Positions 1 to 8,947 of a stretch of DNA of 64,000 bases are shown piece after piece. The translations under genes and the position numbers were made by a program. The number at the start of each line of letters is the position of its first letter. Position 1 is the first letter of the stretch. This DNA is from Mycobacterium fragae (lineage in GTDB: Bacteria; Actinomycetota; Actinomycetes; Mycobacteriales; Mycobacteriaceae), in NCBI RefSeq assembly GCF_002102185.1, contig NZ_LQOW01000006.1, forward strand, positions 62,001 through 126,000, written 5' to 3'. The notes under the pieces were generated by a model. That model was not told the DNA's origin, did no database searches, and was given only the letters and a program-made list of their open reading frames with translations.

Positions 1-302
1 CTGACGCCGATCCCCAGCAGAAAGCGGTCCCCGTGGGCGGCGGTGAGCGCCGCATAGGAGTCCGCCACGGTGTCCGGCTCGTGCATCCAGAGATTCAGGA
101 TGCCGGTGGCGATGATTGTCCGTTTCGTGGCGGCCAGTAAGTGGCCCACCGCATCGAGTACCGACCCGCTGACGTCGGGAATCCACAGCGCCGAGAAGCC
201 CAGCTCCTCCAATTCCGCTGCGGCGTCGGCAGCCTCCGATGGGTCGCCATAGTGCAGTTGGTTGCTCCATACCCCGATGCCGGAAAGTTCCGTGTGCGCC
301 AT
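1..302 (-). CDS. LLM-class F420-dependent oxidoreductase, N-terminal part (runs off window)
   Basis: Only the first ~100 residues lie in the window; the gene continues past position 1. The start is the ATG at 300-302, opening MAHTELSGIGVWSNQL. The segment ELGFSALWIPDVSG followed by TIIATGILNLW and GDRFLLGIGV is the beta-alpha start of the luciferase-like (LLM) fold used by mycobacterial F420-dependent reductases and monooxygenases. It starts 4 bp after the stop of the FAD monooxygenase at 307-1506, so the two are almost certainly one transcript, controlled by the TetR operators near 1521-1565. The substrate cannot be told from this fragment. Confidence 0.8.
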   Translation of the reverse strand, partial: MAHTELSGIGVWSNQLHYGDPSEAADAAAELEELGFSALWIPDVSGSVLDAVGHLLAATKRTIIATGILNLWMHEPDTVADSYAALTAAHGDRFLLGIGV

Positions 303-306
303 GTTG

Positions 307-1506
307 TCAAACGTCGCTGTAGTCGGGAACTCGCATCGAGTCGTGCATCCGCACACCCTTGGTGTTGAGCTTGCCCACCGCTCGAGTAAGCGGCGCGGGC
401 AGCGCCGACACCAACTGCGCGCCGCGGGTTACCGCCCACAGCATGACCGCGGAGCCGGGGACGACGGTTTTGGCGGCAGCGCGAGCGAATGCCCGGCTGC
501 GGCACACCGGTTCGCGCATCTGGGATTCGTACGCCGCGAACGCGGCCGCGTGGTCGCCCCGTGCGCGGGCGAGCTCGCCGGCCAACACGTAGGCGCCGAC
601 CACCGCAAGGCTGGTGCTGCCGCCGACCGCGGGCCCGGGGCAGTAGCCGGCGTCGCCGACGAGGGTGACCCGCCCGCGCGACCAGCTGTCCAGCTGCAGT
701 TGGGTGATTGCGTCGAAATAAAACGCCGCCGTGTCGTCGAGTTGCCCGAGCCAGGTGTCCACCTCGGGAGCCATCCCGGTGAACGCCTGGTGCAGTAATT
801 CCTTTTGCCGCACCACGTCTCGGTAGTCGTATCGAAGTTCGGGGCTGCGGAACAGGAACACGGCGCGCGCGTCGTCCAGGTGTTGGGCGGTGTAGATGGC
901 CGCCATGCGTCCCACCCTGGCATGGCAGAGCAATTCGCCTTCGGGCGCAAGGGTTTTCGGCACTGACGCCACTGCCAGATACGCCCCGAGGAACTGGGTG
1001 ACGACCGCATCGTTACCCAAAACGAGCTGTCGAACGTTGGAGTGCAGTCCGTCGGCGCCGACGATCACGTCGAACCTGCCCGGCGAGGCGTGCTCGAAAG
1101 TGACGTCACCGTCCGGCGATACGCTCGTGATCGAGTCGCCGAACAGGTACTCGACATTGTCGCGACCCGCGTCGTAGTAGATCTCGCTGAGATCGTCGCG
1201 CATGATCTCCACATGCCGGTCCGAGGCGGCGGTGAAGAGCTTGGTGAGATCGGCGCTGACCGGTCGTTTTGCGCTGTCGCGATAGATCGTCATCACGTTG
1301 GTCCCGGTGACGAGTTTCTCGATGCGCGGCAGGACCCCCATCTGCGCGGAAATCTCCATCGACGGCCGAAACAGGTCGACGGCATGGCCACCGGTTTTGC
1401 GTAATGTCGGCGCGCGTTCGACCACCGTGACGTCTAAGCCCTCGCGGCTCAGCCAGTAGGCCAGCACAGGCCCGGCGATGCTCGCGCCCGAAATCAAGAC
1501 CCGCAT
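307..1506 (-). CDS. FAD-dependent monooxygenase (TetX/PHBH-like)
   Basis: A 399-residue class A flavin monooxygenase. The N-terminal dinucleotide-binding motif is GASIAGPVLAYWL (residues ~6-18). The GADGLHSNVR motif sits near the middle (~150) and the FAD-ribityl motif GDAGYCPGPAVGG near residue 286. Family members hydroxylate aromatic or polycyclic compounds with NAD(P)H and O2, and TetX-like members inactivate drugs; the substrate here is unknown. It is divergent from a TetR gene, with two palindromes between them, and is followed after 4 bp by an LLM oxidoreductase. This is the layout of an inducible detoxification or catabolic operon. A Shine-Dalgarno-like GGAGGTG precedes the ATG at 1506. 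Confidence 0.88.
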   Translation of the reverse strand: MRVLISGASIAGPVLAYWLSREGLDVTVVERAPTLRKTGGHAVDLFRPSMEISAQMGVLPRIEKLVTGTNVMTIYRDSAKRPVSADLTKLFTAASDRHVEIMRDDLSEIYYDAGRDNVEYLFGDSITSVSPDGDVTFEHASPGRFDVIVGADGLHSNVRQLVLGNDAVVTQFLGAYLAVASVPKTLAPEGELLCHARVGRMAAIYTAQHLDDARAVFLFRSPELRYDYRDVVRQKELLHQAFTGMAPEVDTWLGQLDDTAAFYFDAITQLQLDSWSRGRVTLVGDAGYCPGPAVGGSTSLAVVGAYVLAGELARARGDHAAAFAAYESQMREPVCRSRAFARAAAKTVVPGSAVMLWAVTRGAQLVSALPAPLTRAVGKLNTKGVRMHDSMRVPDYSDV

Positions 1507-1520
1507 CCTGCACCTCCTTA

Positions 1521-1565
1521 CTTAACGTTCGGTAAGCCTAACATGCGGGCTTACCTATCGGTAAG
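1521..1565. promoter_or_regulatory. Twin TetR-type operators in divergent promoter
   Basis: Two 16-bp inverted repeats, CTTAACGTTCGGTAAG (1521-1536) and CTTACCTATCGGTAAG (1550-1565), share CTTA..CGGTAAG and are spaced 29 bp centre to centre. They fill the 76-bp gap between the divergent FAD monooxygenase and TetR genes. The likely reading is autoregulatory binding by the TetR at 1583-2119. Confidence 0.65.
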
Positions 1566-1582
1566 TCAGATAAGCTGGGCGG

Positions 1583-2119
1583 GTGAAAAGGCCCCGCTCG
1601 GACACCCGTGAGCGCATCCAAGATGTCGCCCGCGAGCTGTTCGCGCGGCGAGGTGTGCAACGCACCAGCCTGCAGGACATCGCCGACGAACTGGGGATCA
1701 CCAAGCCGGCGCTTTACTACCACTTCACCTCGCGTGAAGAGCTGGTCCGCAGCATCGTGGCGCCACTGATCGACGACGGCGAGCAGTTCGTCGCCGACCA
1801 GGAGAACCGTGTCGGCATCAAGGCGTGCGAATTGCTCGAGGGGTATTTCGATTTCCTGTACCGGCACCGGCGGGACCTTGTTGTGATACTCACGGAATTC
1901 GCCATCCTCGAGGACTTTGCTCTGGTCGAAAAGGTGCTTGCCTGGCACAGCCGGCTCGGCAAGCTGGTGTTCGGGCCGAAACCCACACTCGCCCAAGCAA
2001 CCCGCGCGGTGATCGCACTCGGCGGTTTGCAGGACTGCTGTCTGCACTTCCCCGACACGCCTCGCCACAAGCTGCGCGCCGCGTCGGTCGAAGGTGCGTT
2101 GGCCGCGCTGGGAATCTGA
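1583..2119 (+). CDS. TetR-family transcriptional regulator
   Basis: 178 residues. The N-terminal TetR helix-turn-helix is clear: RIQDVARELFARRGVQRTSL, then IADELGITKPALYYHFTSREEL (residues ~9-53). The remaining all-helical ligand domain has no recognised specificity. The GTG at 1583 is chosen because it puts the HTH at the usual distance from the N terminus. It is divergent from the FAD monooxygenase/LLM operon and sits next to the twin operators, so it is probably that operon's repressor. The LLM gene at 2142 follows 22 bp downstream on the same strand and may be cotranscribed. Confidence 0.9.
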   Translation: MKRPRSDTRERIQDVARELFARRGVQRTSLQDIADELGITKPALYYHFTSREELVRSIVAPLIDDGEQFVADQENRVGIKACELLEGYFDFLYRHRRDLVVILTEFAILEDFALVEKVLAWHSRLGKLVFGPKPTLAQATRAVIALGGLQDCCLHFPDTPRHKLRAASVEGALAALGI

Positions 2120-2141
2120 CGTGGGTTTAGAGTCCGAAGCT

Positions 2142-3131
2142 ATGCGCTTCGGACTTTTCATCCCGCAAGGTTGGCGACTTGATCTCGTCGGAATTGAACC
2201 CGACAAGCAGTGGGCGGTGATGCGAGAGCTGGCCGGCTACGCCGACGACAGCGCATGGGATTCATTGTGGGTCTACGACCACTTCCACACCGTGCCGATG
2301 CCGACCGGCGAAGCCACCCACGAGGCCTGGTCGCTGATGTCGGCGTATGCGGCGAGCACATCGCGGATCAAGCTCGGACAGATGTGTACGGCGATGAGCT
2401 ACCGCAACCCGGTCTACTTGGCCAAGGTGGCGGCCACCGCAGACGTCATCTCGGGTGGCCGCATTCAGATGGGCATCGGTGGCGGCTGGTACGAACACGA
2501 ATGGCGGGCTTACGGTTACGGTTTCCCCTCGGCGGGTGTGAGGCTCGGGCGACTGGACGAGGGTGTGCAGATCATGCGCGACGCCTGGCGCGACGGCAAG
2601 GTCAGCTTCACCGGTAAGCATTACCAGATCGACGGTGCGATCGTTGCGCCGAAGCCCCTGCAGGACAGTGGGATTCCGCTATGGATTGCCGGCGGTGGGG
2701 AGAAGGTGACGCTGCGCATCGCGGCGAAATACGCGCAATACACCAATTTCTCCCCCGAGCCGACCGCGTTCGCGCGCAAGTCCGAAGCGCTTGCGCAGCA
2801 CTGCGACGACGTGGGCACCGATTTCGCCGCCGTTGTGCGCTCGGTCAACGTCAACGCCGTCGTCGGCGCTTCGGACGCCGACGTCAAAGGCCGGTTGCAG
2901 CGCATCCGCGACCGGCTGATCGGCGCTATCCCTGAGGCGGCGGCGGACGGCTATATCGCCGGCACCACCGGGCCGGATTCGGCGGTCGGCACGCCGGAAC
3001 AGGTGGTCGAACGGCTCGGGAAGCTGCGCGAGCTTGGCTGCGAGTACGTGATCTGTTACTTCCCGGAAGCCGCCTATGACCGGTCCAGCATCGAGCGGTT
3101 CGAGCAAGAAGTGATCCCCGCACTCAGCTAG
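2142..3131 (+). CDS. LLM-class F420-dependent oxidoreductase
   Basis: 329 residues from the ATG at 2142 (MRFGLFIPQGWRLDL); an in-frame upstream start at 2094 would lie inside the TetR gene and is less likely. Hallmarks of the F420 LLM family: WDSLWVYDHFHTVP (~37-50), then the segment ending TCTAMSYRNP, then AATADVISGGR followed by GIGGGWYEHEW (~100-125), and the late IAGGGEKVTLRIAAKYA. Such enzymes use reduced F420, abundant in mycobacteria, for hydride transfer to a wide range of substrates. The substrate is unknown. It follows the TetR gene closely. Confidence 0.87.
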   Translation: MRFGLFIPQGWRLDLVGIEPDKQWAVMRELAGYADDSAWDSLWVYDHFHTVPMPTGEATHEAWSLMSAYAASTSRIKLGQMCTAMSYRNPVYLAKVAATADVISGGRIQMGIGGGWYEHEWRAYGYGFPSAGVRLGRLDEGVQIMRDAWRDGKVSFTGKHYQIDGAIVAPKPLQDSGIPLWIAGGGEKVTLRIAAKYAQYTNFSPEPTAFARKSEALAQHCDDVGTDFAAVVRSVNVNAVVGASDADVKGRLQRIRDRLIGAIPEAAADGYIAGTTGPDSAVGTPEQVVERLGKLRELGCEYVICYFPEAAYDRSSIERFEQEVIPALS

Positions 3132-3178
3132 GAGAATGGGGTTTCCGTTTTTGCCGAACGCTGTTGTACGGTTCGGTT

Positions 3179-3604
3179 ATGCAGAAGGCACTGGCGCCCG
3201 GCATCTCGACCTGGCCTGACGAAAACCCGCAGCTGATCGGCAGCCAATGCGGCGACTGCGGCGCCACCACCTTCCCGGTGCAGCAGCTTTGCCCGCGTTG
3301 TAGCGGGAGTGCGATGAGCGAGGTGTTGCTGCCGCGCCGCGGAACCCTGGTGGCGTGGACCACCCAGGGTTTCCCGCCGGGGCCCCCGTATGCCGGGCCG
3401 ACCGGCGAGGATTTCGTTCCGTTCGGAGTGGGCCTGGTCCAGCTCGGTGACGTAATTCGAGTCGAAGGCCGGCTCACCGAAAACGACCCCGCCAAGCTGC
3501 AGTTCGGGCAGGAGGTCGAGCTGACCATGGTGCCGTTCACCGCCGACGACGAGGGCAACGAAGTGGTCACCTTCGCTTTCCAGCCGGTCGGGGAAGGAGC
3601 CTGA
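3179..3604 (+). CDS. DUF35 OB-fold/zinc-ribbon protein (ChsH2/Ltp2-partner type)
   Basis: 141 residues from the ATG at 3179. An N-terminal rubredoxin-like zinc ribbon CGDCGATTFPVQQLCPRC (C-x2-C-x12-C-x2-C, residues ~26-43) is followed by an OB-fold (GTLVAWTTQGFPPGPPYAGP then GVGLVQLGDVIRVEGRL). This is the DUF35 architecture found as the partner subunit of thiolase-fold enzymes and MaoC-like hydratases in steroid and acyl-CoA side-chain degradation. The thiolase-fold gene starts at 3606, directly after the TGA at 3602-3604, supporting a two-subunit complex. Confidence 0.88.
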   Translation: MQKALAPGISTWPDENPQLIGSQCGDCGATTFPVQQLCPRCSGSAMSEVLLPRRGTLVAWTTQGFPPGPPYAGPTGEDFVPFGVGLVQLGDVIRVEGRLTENDPAKLQFGQEVELTMVPFTADDEGNEVVTFAFQPVGEGA

Positions 3605-3605
3605 C

Positions 3606-4751
3606 ATGACCAATGATGTGGCCATCATCGGCGTAGGCCTGCATCCATTCGGCAGATTCGACAAGACCGCGATGCAGATGGCCGCCGAGGCCATCCAATC
3701 CGCGCTAACCGACGCCGGGTGTGAGTGGAAGGACATCCAATTCGGCTTCGGCGGCAGCCACGAGGTGTCCAACCCCGACGCGGTCACCCGCTTGGTCGGG
3801 CTCACCGGCATCACGTTTACCAACGTGTTCAATGCCTGTGCCACCGCGGCCAGCGCAATTCAGCAGACGGCCGACACCATCCGGTTGGGCAAGTACGACA
3901 TCGGCATCGCCATCGGCTTGGACAAGCATCCACGCGGCGCGTTCACCGACGACCCCGCCAAGTTGGCGCTGCCGCAGTGGTATGCGCAGAACGGGCAGTT
4001 CGTCACCACCAAGTTTTTCGGAATGAAGGCCAACAAGTACATCCACGACCACAACATCTCCCAGGCCACCCTGGCCAAGGTCGCCGCAAAGAACTTCCGC
4101 AATGGCGCCGCCAATCCGAATGCGTTCCGCCGCAAGGCGATTCCCGAAGACGCGATCCTCAACTCGACCGTGCTGAACTACCCGCTGACGCAATACATGT
4201 TCTGCGCGCCCGACGAGGGCGCCGCCGCGGTCGTGATGTGCCGAGCCGACATGGCGCACAAGTACACCGACAAGCCGGTGTACGTGCGGGCCACTGAGAT
4301 TCGCACCCGCCGCTACGGCGCCTACGAGGTGCACGCCACCTTCGCCCCGTTGGACGAGGATGTCTCCCCGACGGTGTATGCGGCCAAGGCCGCCTACGAG
4401 GCCGCGGGCATCGGCCCTGAGGACATCGACCTTGCGCAATTGCAGGACACCGACGCCGGCGCCGAGGTCATCCACATGGCCGAGACCGGCCTGTGCGCCG
4501 ACGGCGAGCAAGAGAAGCTGGTGGCCGACGGCGCCACCGAGATCGGTGGTCAGCTTCCGATCAACACCGACGGCGGGCTGATCGCCAACGGCGAGCCGAT
4601 CGGGGCGTCGGGCCTGCGTCAGGTGCACGAGCTGGTGCGCCAGCTGCGCGGCGAGGCCGGTGAGCGTCAGGTGCCCGGCAACCCGCGCGTCGGCCTGGCC
4701 CAGGTGTACGGCGCACCGGGCACGGCGTCGGCGACCATCGTCTCGCTCTAA
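3606..4751 (+). CDS. Thiolase-superfamily protein, Ltp2-like (probable acyl-CoA retro-aldolase or SCPx thiolase)
   Basis: 381 residues with the thiolase fold: start VAIIGVGLHPFGR, nucleophile-loop NACATAASAI (~76-85), TDGGLIANGEPIGASG (~317-332) and C-terminal QVYGAPGTASATIVSL. Two signature positions deviate from true thiolases: the GHP histidine is Glu (GEPIGASG), and the C-terminal CxG cysteine position is occupied by YGAPG. Together with the adjacent DUF35 gene this fits the Ltp2-type aldolase that cleaves side-chain CoA esters more than a thiolytic enzyme; that is an inference. The stop overlaps that of ercc3 by 4 nt (convergent). Confidence 0.8.
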   Translation: MTNDVAIIGVGLHPFGRFDKTAMQMAAEAIQSALTDAGCEWKDIQFGFGGSHEVSNPDAVTRLVGLTGITFTNVFNACATAASAIQQTADTIRLGKYDIGIAIGLDKHPRGAFTDDPAKLALPQWYAQNGQFVTTKFFGMKANKYIHDHNISQATLAKVAAKNFRNGAANPNAFRRKAIPEDAILNSTVLNYPLTQYMFCAPDEGAAAVVMCRADMAHKYTDKPVYVRATEIRTRRYGAYEVHATFAPLDEDVSPTVYAAKAAYEAAGIGPEDIDLAQLQDTDAGAEVIHMAETGLCADGEQEKLVADGATEIGGQLPINTDGGLIANGEPIGASGLRQVHELVRQLRGEAGERQVPGNPRVGLAQVYGAPGTASATIVSL

Positions 4752-6397
4752 ATTGCCGGGCCCAGAAGGTCGTCGGCGTCGCGGATGACATAGCCGTAGC
4801 CCTGCTCGGCGAGAAACCGTTGCCGGTGCGCGGCGTATTCGGCGTCTTGGCTGTCGCGCGCCACCACCGAGTAGAAGATGGCGCTTCCGCCGTCGGCCTT
4901 GGGCCGCAATATCCGGCCGAGCCGCTGCGCCTCTTCCTGACGCGACCCGAATGTCCCCGAAACCTGCACCGCCACTGCGGCTTCCGGCAGGTCGATGGAG
5001 AAATTGGCCACCTTGGACACCACCAAGGTGTTCACCTCGCCGCGGCGAAACGCATCGAACAGCGCTTCGCGTTCGGCGGTTTTGGTCGACCCTTGTATCA
5101 CCGGGGCGTCGAGTACCGCACCGAGCTCTTCGAGCTGGTCGAGGTAGGCGCCGATCACCAGGGTCTGCTCGCCGGGGTGGCGGCTCAGCAGCGAGCGGAC
5201 CACGGCGATCTTCGAATGTGCCGTCGAGCAGACCCGGTAGCGTTCATCGGGCTCGGCGGTGGCGTACATCATCCGCTCGCTGTCGGTCAGCGTGACCCGA
5301 ACCTCGACGCACTCCGCCGGCGCGATCCAACCCTGCGCCTCAATGTCTTTCCACGGCGCGTCGTAGCGTTTCGGCCCGATCAGGCTGAACACGTCGCCCT
5401 CGCGGCCGTCCTCGCGGATCAGGGTGGCCGTCAACCCCAGCCGCCGCCGCGACTGCAGGTCGGCGGTCAACCGGAACACCGGGGCGGGCAGCAGATGCAC
5501 CTCGTCGTAGATGATCAGCCCCCAGTCGCGGCTCTCGAACAGTTCCAGGTTGCGGTACTCGCCCTTGGTGCGACGGGTCATCATCTGATACGTGGAGATG
5601 GTGATCGGCCGGATCTCCTTGCGTTCACCGGAGTATTCGCCGATCTCGTCCTCGGTCAGCGACGTGCGAGCGACCAGTTCGCGTTTCCACTGCCGGGCCG
5701 CCACGGTGTTGGTGACCAGAATCAGCGTCGTCGCACTGGCTTTCGCCATCGCTGCGGCACCGACAAGCGTCTTGCCCGCCCCGCACGGCAGCACCACCAC
5801 CCCCGAGCCGCCGGCCCAGAACGAGTCTGCCGCCATCTCCTGGTAGTCGCGCAGATGCCAACCGTTCTGGCGCAAGCTGATCGGGTGGGCCTCGCCGTCG
5901 ACGTAGCCGGCCAGATCCTCGGCCGGCCAACCGATTTTGAGCAGCATCTGCTTGACCCGGCCGCGCTCGCTGGGATGGACGACGACCGTGTCGTCGTCGA
6001 TGCGGGCGCCGAGCATCGGCGCGATCTTCTTGTGCCGCAACACTTCTTCGAGCACCGCGCGGTCCAGGCTGACCAGTGTCAGGCCGTGTGCGGGGTTCTT
6101 GACCAACTGCAGCCGCCCATAGCGGGCCATGGTGTCGACGATGTCGACCAGCAGCGGCTGGGGCACCGCGTAGCGGGAATAGCTGACCAGCGCGTCGACC
6201 ACCTGCTCGGCGTCATGGCCTGCGGCGCGGGCGTTCCACAGCGCGAGCGGGGTGATCCGATAGGTGTGCACATGCTCAGGTGCACGCTCCAGCTCGGCGA
6301 ACGGGGCGATCGCCGCGCGCGCGGCGCCCGCCAGCTCGTGGTCAACCTCGAGCAGCACCGTCTTGTCGGACTGCACGATCAACGGCCCGTCGGTCAT
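4748..6397 (-). CDS. ercc3: XPB/Ercc3-type DNA helicase
   Basis: 549 residues, homologous to mycobacterial XPB (Rv0861c). An N-terminal damage-recognition-like domain precedes superfamily 2 motifs: Q/I region RDYQEMAADSFW and PCGAGKTLVGAAAM (Walker A, ~206), IIYDEVHLLPAPVF (DEVH, ~296), GLTATLIREDGREGD (motif III), and QEEAQRLGRILRPKADGGSA (motif VI, ~486). XPB is a 3'-5' ATP-dependent helicase; in mycobacteria its repair role is still debated. It follows the Rv0862c-type gene after 8 bp, so they form an operon. Its stop overlaps the convergent Ltp2-like gene by 4 nt. Confidence 0.95.
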   Translation of the reverse strand: MTDGPLIVQSDKTVLLEVDHELAGAARAAIAPFAELERAPEHVHTYRITPLALWNARAAGHDAEQVVDALVSYSRYAVPQPLLVDIVDTMARYGRLQLVKNPAHGLTLVSLDRAVLEEVLRHKKIAPMLGARIDDDTVVVHPSERGRVKQMLLKIGWPAEDLAGYVDGEAHPISLRQNGWHLRDYQEMAADSFWAGGSGVVVLPCGAGKTLVGAAAMAKASATTLILVTNTVAARQWKRELVARTSLTEDEIGEYSGERKEIRPITISTYQMMTRRTKGEYRNLELFESRDWGLIIYDEVHLLPAPVFRLTADLQSRRRLGLTATLIREDGREGDVFSLIGPKRYDAPWKDIEAQGWIAPAECVEVRVTLTDSERMMYATAEPDERYRVCSTAHSKIAVVRSLLSRHPGEQTLVIGAYLDQLEELGAVLDAPVIQGSTKTAEREALFDAFRRGEVNTLVVSKVANFSIDLPEAAVAVQVSGTFGSRQEEAQRLGRILRPKADGGSAIFYSVVARDSQDAEYAAHRQRFLAEQGYGYVIRDADDLLGPAI

Positions 6398-6405
6398 AGC
6401 CCCGA

Positions 6406-8658
6406 TTATCCGGACTCCGCCGACACGACCGACGTGATGCGGTGGATCGCGAAGTCACGCGCCCGGCCGGACGCCGAATCGAACGCCACCAGCTGGCCGC
6501 CGACCACGGCGACCGGGGAGACCACCCGCTGGGTGGCCACCCCGGCGGCATCGACATAGCCGATCACCACCGTCTCGCCCTGCTGCGCGGCCCGCTGCAG
6601 CAGCGACATCGCCACCGCAGGGTCGACGCGGCCGCCGGCGAAGGGGGCAACGGTCACCCTGCGCAGCACCGCGACGACCGCGGTCAGGGTTTCGCTGCTT
6701 GGCCGGGGTATCGGGCGGAGCAGTCGACGGCGCTGTGGGGCGGGCACCCGGGCGCCGCGGGCCCGGATGTCGACGATGGTGCCGGTGGAGTCCTCGGCCG
6801 CCGGCGCGAAACCCACGTCCCGCAGAGCGGCGAGCACTTCGGCGATCGGTGCTTGGGAAATCGCGACCGTCGGTGCGAGCACACGTAGTTGCAGCTCCTG
6901 GGCGGCGGCCACCGCCTGGGCGAGCAATGCCGGGTCCTCGCATCGCACGAACGATGCCGCCATGCCGATCCGCAGCTGCCCATGGCGGCGTGCCACGTCG
7001 TCAATGAGGTAGGTGAGACCTTGTGGCACAGGGGTTTTGGAGTGCCTCTCGAAAAGCGAATGCAAGGCGTCGGCGGTTTTGCCGATATCCAAAGCATGGC
7101 GGATCGACTGTTCACTGACCCGGTACACCATCGCCGTGCCCGCCGACTCGACGGTGGCGACGGCCGCTAGTTCCTCGGCGAGGTGACGTTCCAGCGGGCC
7201 GGGTACCACGACGGTCAGGTCGGCCTGCACCAGGAAGTGGTCGATCGGTTCGGGCAGAGCCCGAGCCATCGCGTCGACGACCGCGGCCGTGTCGTCGCTC
7301 TGAGTCAACAGCGCGCGCCCCGGCGTGCTGATCGCCCCGCGGCCCACCAAGCCAACCAGGTGCGCCTCCTCCAGCAGGTCGGCGATCGGACCCGGCTGCA
7401 ACCGCTGCGCCCACCGCGGCCGCCGCCAGATCAGAGCCGCCGACGCCGTGTCCTTGTCGACCCCGGCTCCGGGCGGCAGTTCGGACAGCATGCCCAGCAG
7501 CAGCCGGCGGTCCAGCGGGGCCGCCGTGGAGTACAGGGAATCCGATAGCGCACCATACGGTTTGGCGTCCGGACCGTGGGACCCGATCAACGCCGGCCGG
7601 GCCGGCAGGTCAAGCCAGGTAGTGGCCAGCAGGTGCCAGCGGTCGGCGGTGGACGCTTCGGCGAACCGGTCGGCGGCCACCGTCGGCGCCCAATACGGCC
7701 CCTCACCGTGGACTGGTTGCGGGTCGGGTATGCCGCTTGCGATCAGCCCTGCCGCGGCGGCGAGTTCGAGGATCAGACCCAACCGGGCCTCCTCGATTCC
7801 GGTCACCTTCGCCAGCCGCCGCAGCTCGCGCACTCCCAGGCCGCCGGTGCGCAGCTCGGCGACCGGTGCGGCGGCCAGCGTTTCGAGCATCACCTCGAGT
7901 TCGCGCAGCAGGTCGATGACGGCCCCGGCGGCCGAGGCGTCGACGTCGACGGGCGTCGTGGTGGCGATCACCGGATCGGGCGTCGTCAGCTGCACCGGGC
8001 CGGACGCCTCGCCGCGCAGCACCTGCCCGACCAAGCGCGGAAGGATCACCGTCTCGGCGTCGACTCGGCGAAGCAGTCCCATCGCCAGCAGCTGCGGCAC
8101 CGGGCGATCGGTCGGGGCGCCGGGCGCGGCGTCCCGGGTGCGGCCCAATGGTGATCCGGTGACCAGCTTCTCGAGTACCTCCTGCTGCGGGCCGCCAAGG
8201 GTATCGATCAGCTCGGCGATCTGCTCCGCGGTCTGCGACATGTCCTCCAGGGTCACTTGCCCGGGATGCCACGGCAGCCCCGCACCGGCGTCGGCGGCCA
8301 CCCGTAGCTCGGAGTCGCCCCACACCAGCGCGCGTTCCTTGAGGTCGTCGAGCGCCTCGAGCAGATCGGCTTCGGGGACCCGATCGCCGATCAGCGTGAG
8401 CAACTTGGCGATTGGCACCGGCGCGGTGTCGGCATGCAGCACCAGCAACGCGTCGATGGTCGCCAGCCGCAGGAAGTCCAGCTCGTCGGTGGCGGCCTTG
8501 ACCGATTGACGCGCCTGAGCGCGTGTGGCCAGGGCCGCGATGCTGCCCGGCGGCGGCTGGGCAAGGTCGGGCCGCAGCTCCAGCAGACGGATCAGCCGCT
8601 CGTCGGGCAAGTCGGCCAGCCAGGACCCCAGCGGGATGCCCGGGGTGTGTTCGGTCAT
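6406..8658 (-). CDS. Helicase-associated protein (Rv0862c family)
   Basis: 750 residues from the ATG at 8656-8658 (MTEHTPGIPLGSWLADLPDE); an upstream in-frame extension to 8820 would overlap the opposite-strand gene and is rejected. The family is annotated as containing an XPB/Ssl2-like helicase C-terminal-associated domain. Visible features are an N-terminal SAP-like/wHTH opening (LIRLLELRPDLAQPPPGSIAALA), long Leu/Ala-rich helical stretches, and a C-terminal WYL-like beta segment (VIGYVDAAGVATQRVVSPVAVVGGQLVAFDSASG). It is directly upstream of ercc3 (8 bp), conserved in mycobacteria, and therefore probably a working partner of the helicase. Its biochemical role is unknown. Confidence 0.85.
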   Translation of the reverse strand: MTEHTPGIPLGSWLADLPDERLIRLLELRPDLAQPPPGSIAALATRAQARQSVKAATDELDFLRLATIDALLVLHADTAPVPIAKLLTLIGDRVPEADLLEALDDLKERALVWGDSELRVAADAGAGLPWHPGQVTLEDMSQTAEQIAELIDTLGGPQQEVLEKLVTGSPLGRTRDAAPGAPTDRPVPQLLAMGLLRRVDAETVILPRLVGQVLRGEASGPVQLTTPDPVIATTTPVDVDASAAGAVIDLLRELEVMLETLAAAPVAELRTGGLGVRELRRLAKVTGIEEARLGLILELAAAAGLIASGIPDPQPVHGEGPYWAPTVAADRFAEASTADRWHLLATTWLDLPARPALIGSHGPDAKPYGALSDSLYSTAAPLDRRLLLGMLSELPPGAGVDKDTASAALIWRRPRWAQRLQPGPIADLLEEAHLVGLVGRGAISTPGRALLTQSDDTAAVVDAMARALPEPIDHFLVQADLTVVVPGPLERHLAEELAAVATVESAGTAMVYRVSEQSIRHALDIGKTADALHSLFERHSKTPVPQGLTYLIDDVARRHGQLRIGMAASFVRCEDPALLAQAVAAAQELQLRVLAPTVAISQAPIAEVLAALRDVGFAPAAEDSTGTIVDIRARGARVPAPQRRRLLRPIPRPSSETLTAVVAVLRRVTVAPFAGGRVDPAVAMSLLQRAAQQGETVVIGYVDAAGVATQRVVSPVAVVGGQLVAFDSASGRARDFAIHRITSVVSAESG

Positions 8659-8721
8659 TGCTGACCAGCGTAAAGCAGCCACTCGACAGTCCGTCCCCAC
8701 GCGACCTGTCAGAATGGACGC

Positions 8722-8940
8722 GTGGCTGACAACGCTGACAAGAAGGCGCAGAAGACCGAGAAGACGCCAAAGGCGCGATACGTCGACAAGGGCTGGCCGA
8801 CGACCAACCCGGACGATCACGCGGTGAGCGAACTGGCGACCGATCGAGTGGGCGCACTATCGCCTTACGGCGACCTGGTGTTCCCGTTGCCTGCCGACGA
8901 ATTGCCCTACGTACACCCCGTCACGGTGGTCAACCGGTAG
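8722..8940 (+). CDS. Conserved small protein (Rv0863 family)
   Basis: 72 residues from the GTG at 8722, with a Lys-rich, acidic N terminus ([18 protein letters not shown]) and a conserved end [22 protein letters not shown]. It matches the Rv0863 position between the divergent Rv0862c and moaC, 7 bp before moaC, so it probably heads the moaC-mog-moaE2 transcript. No domain or function is recognisable. Confidence 0.7.
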   Translation: MADNADKKAQKTEKTPKARYVDKGWPTTNPDDHAVSELATDRVGALSPYGDLVFPLPADELPYVHPVTVVNR

Positions 8941-8947
8941 GCGACGA

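Noticed and set aside
4820..6559. 579-residue plus-strand frame
   Set aside because: Antisense to ercc3, with no recognisable motif; long shadow frames are expected at this GC content.
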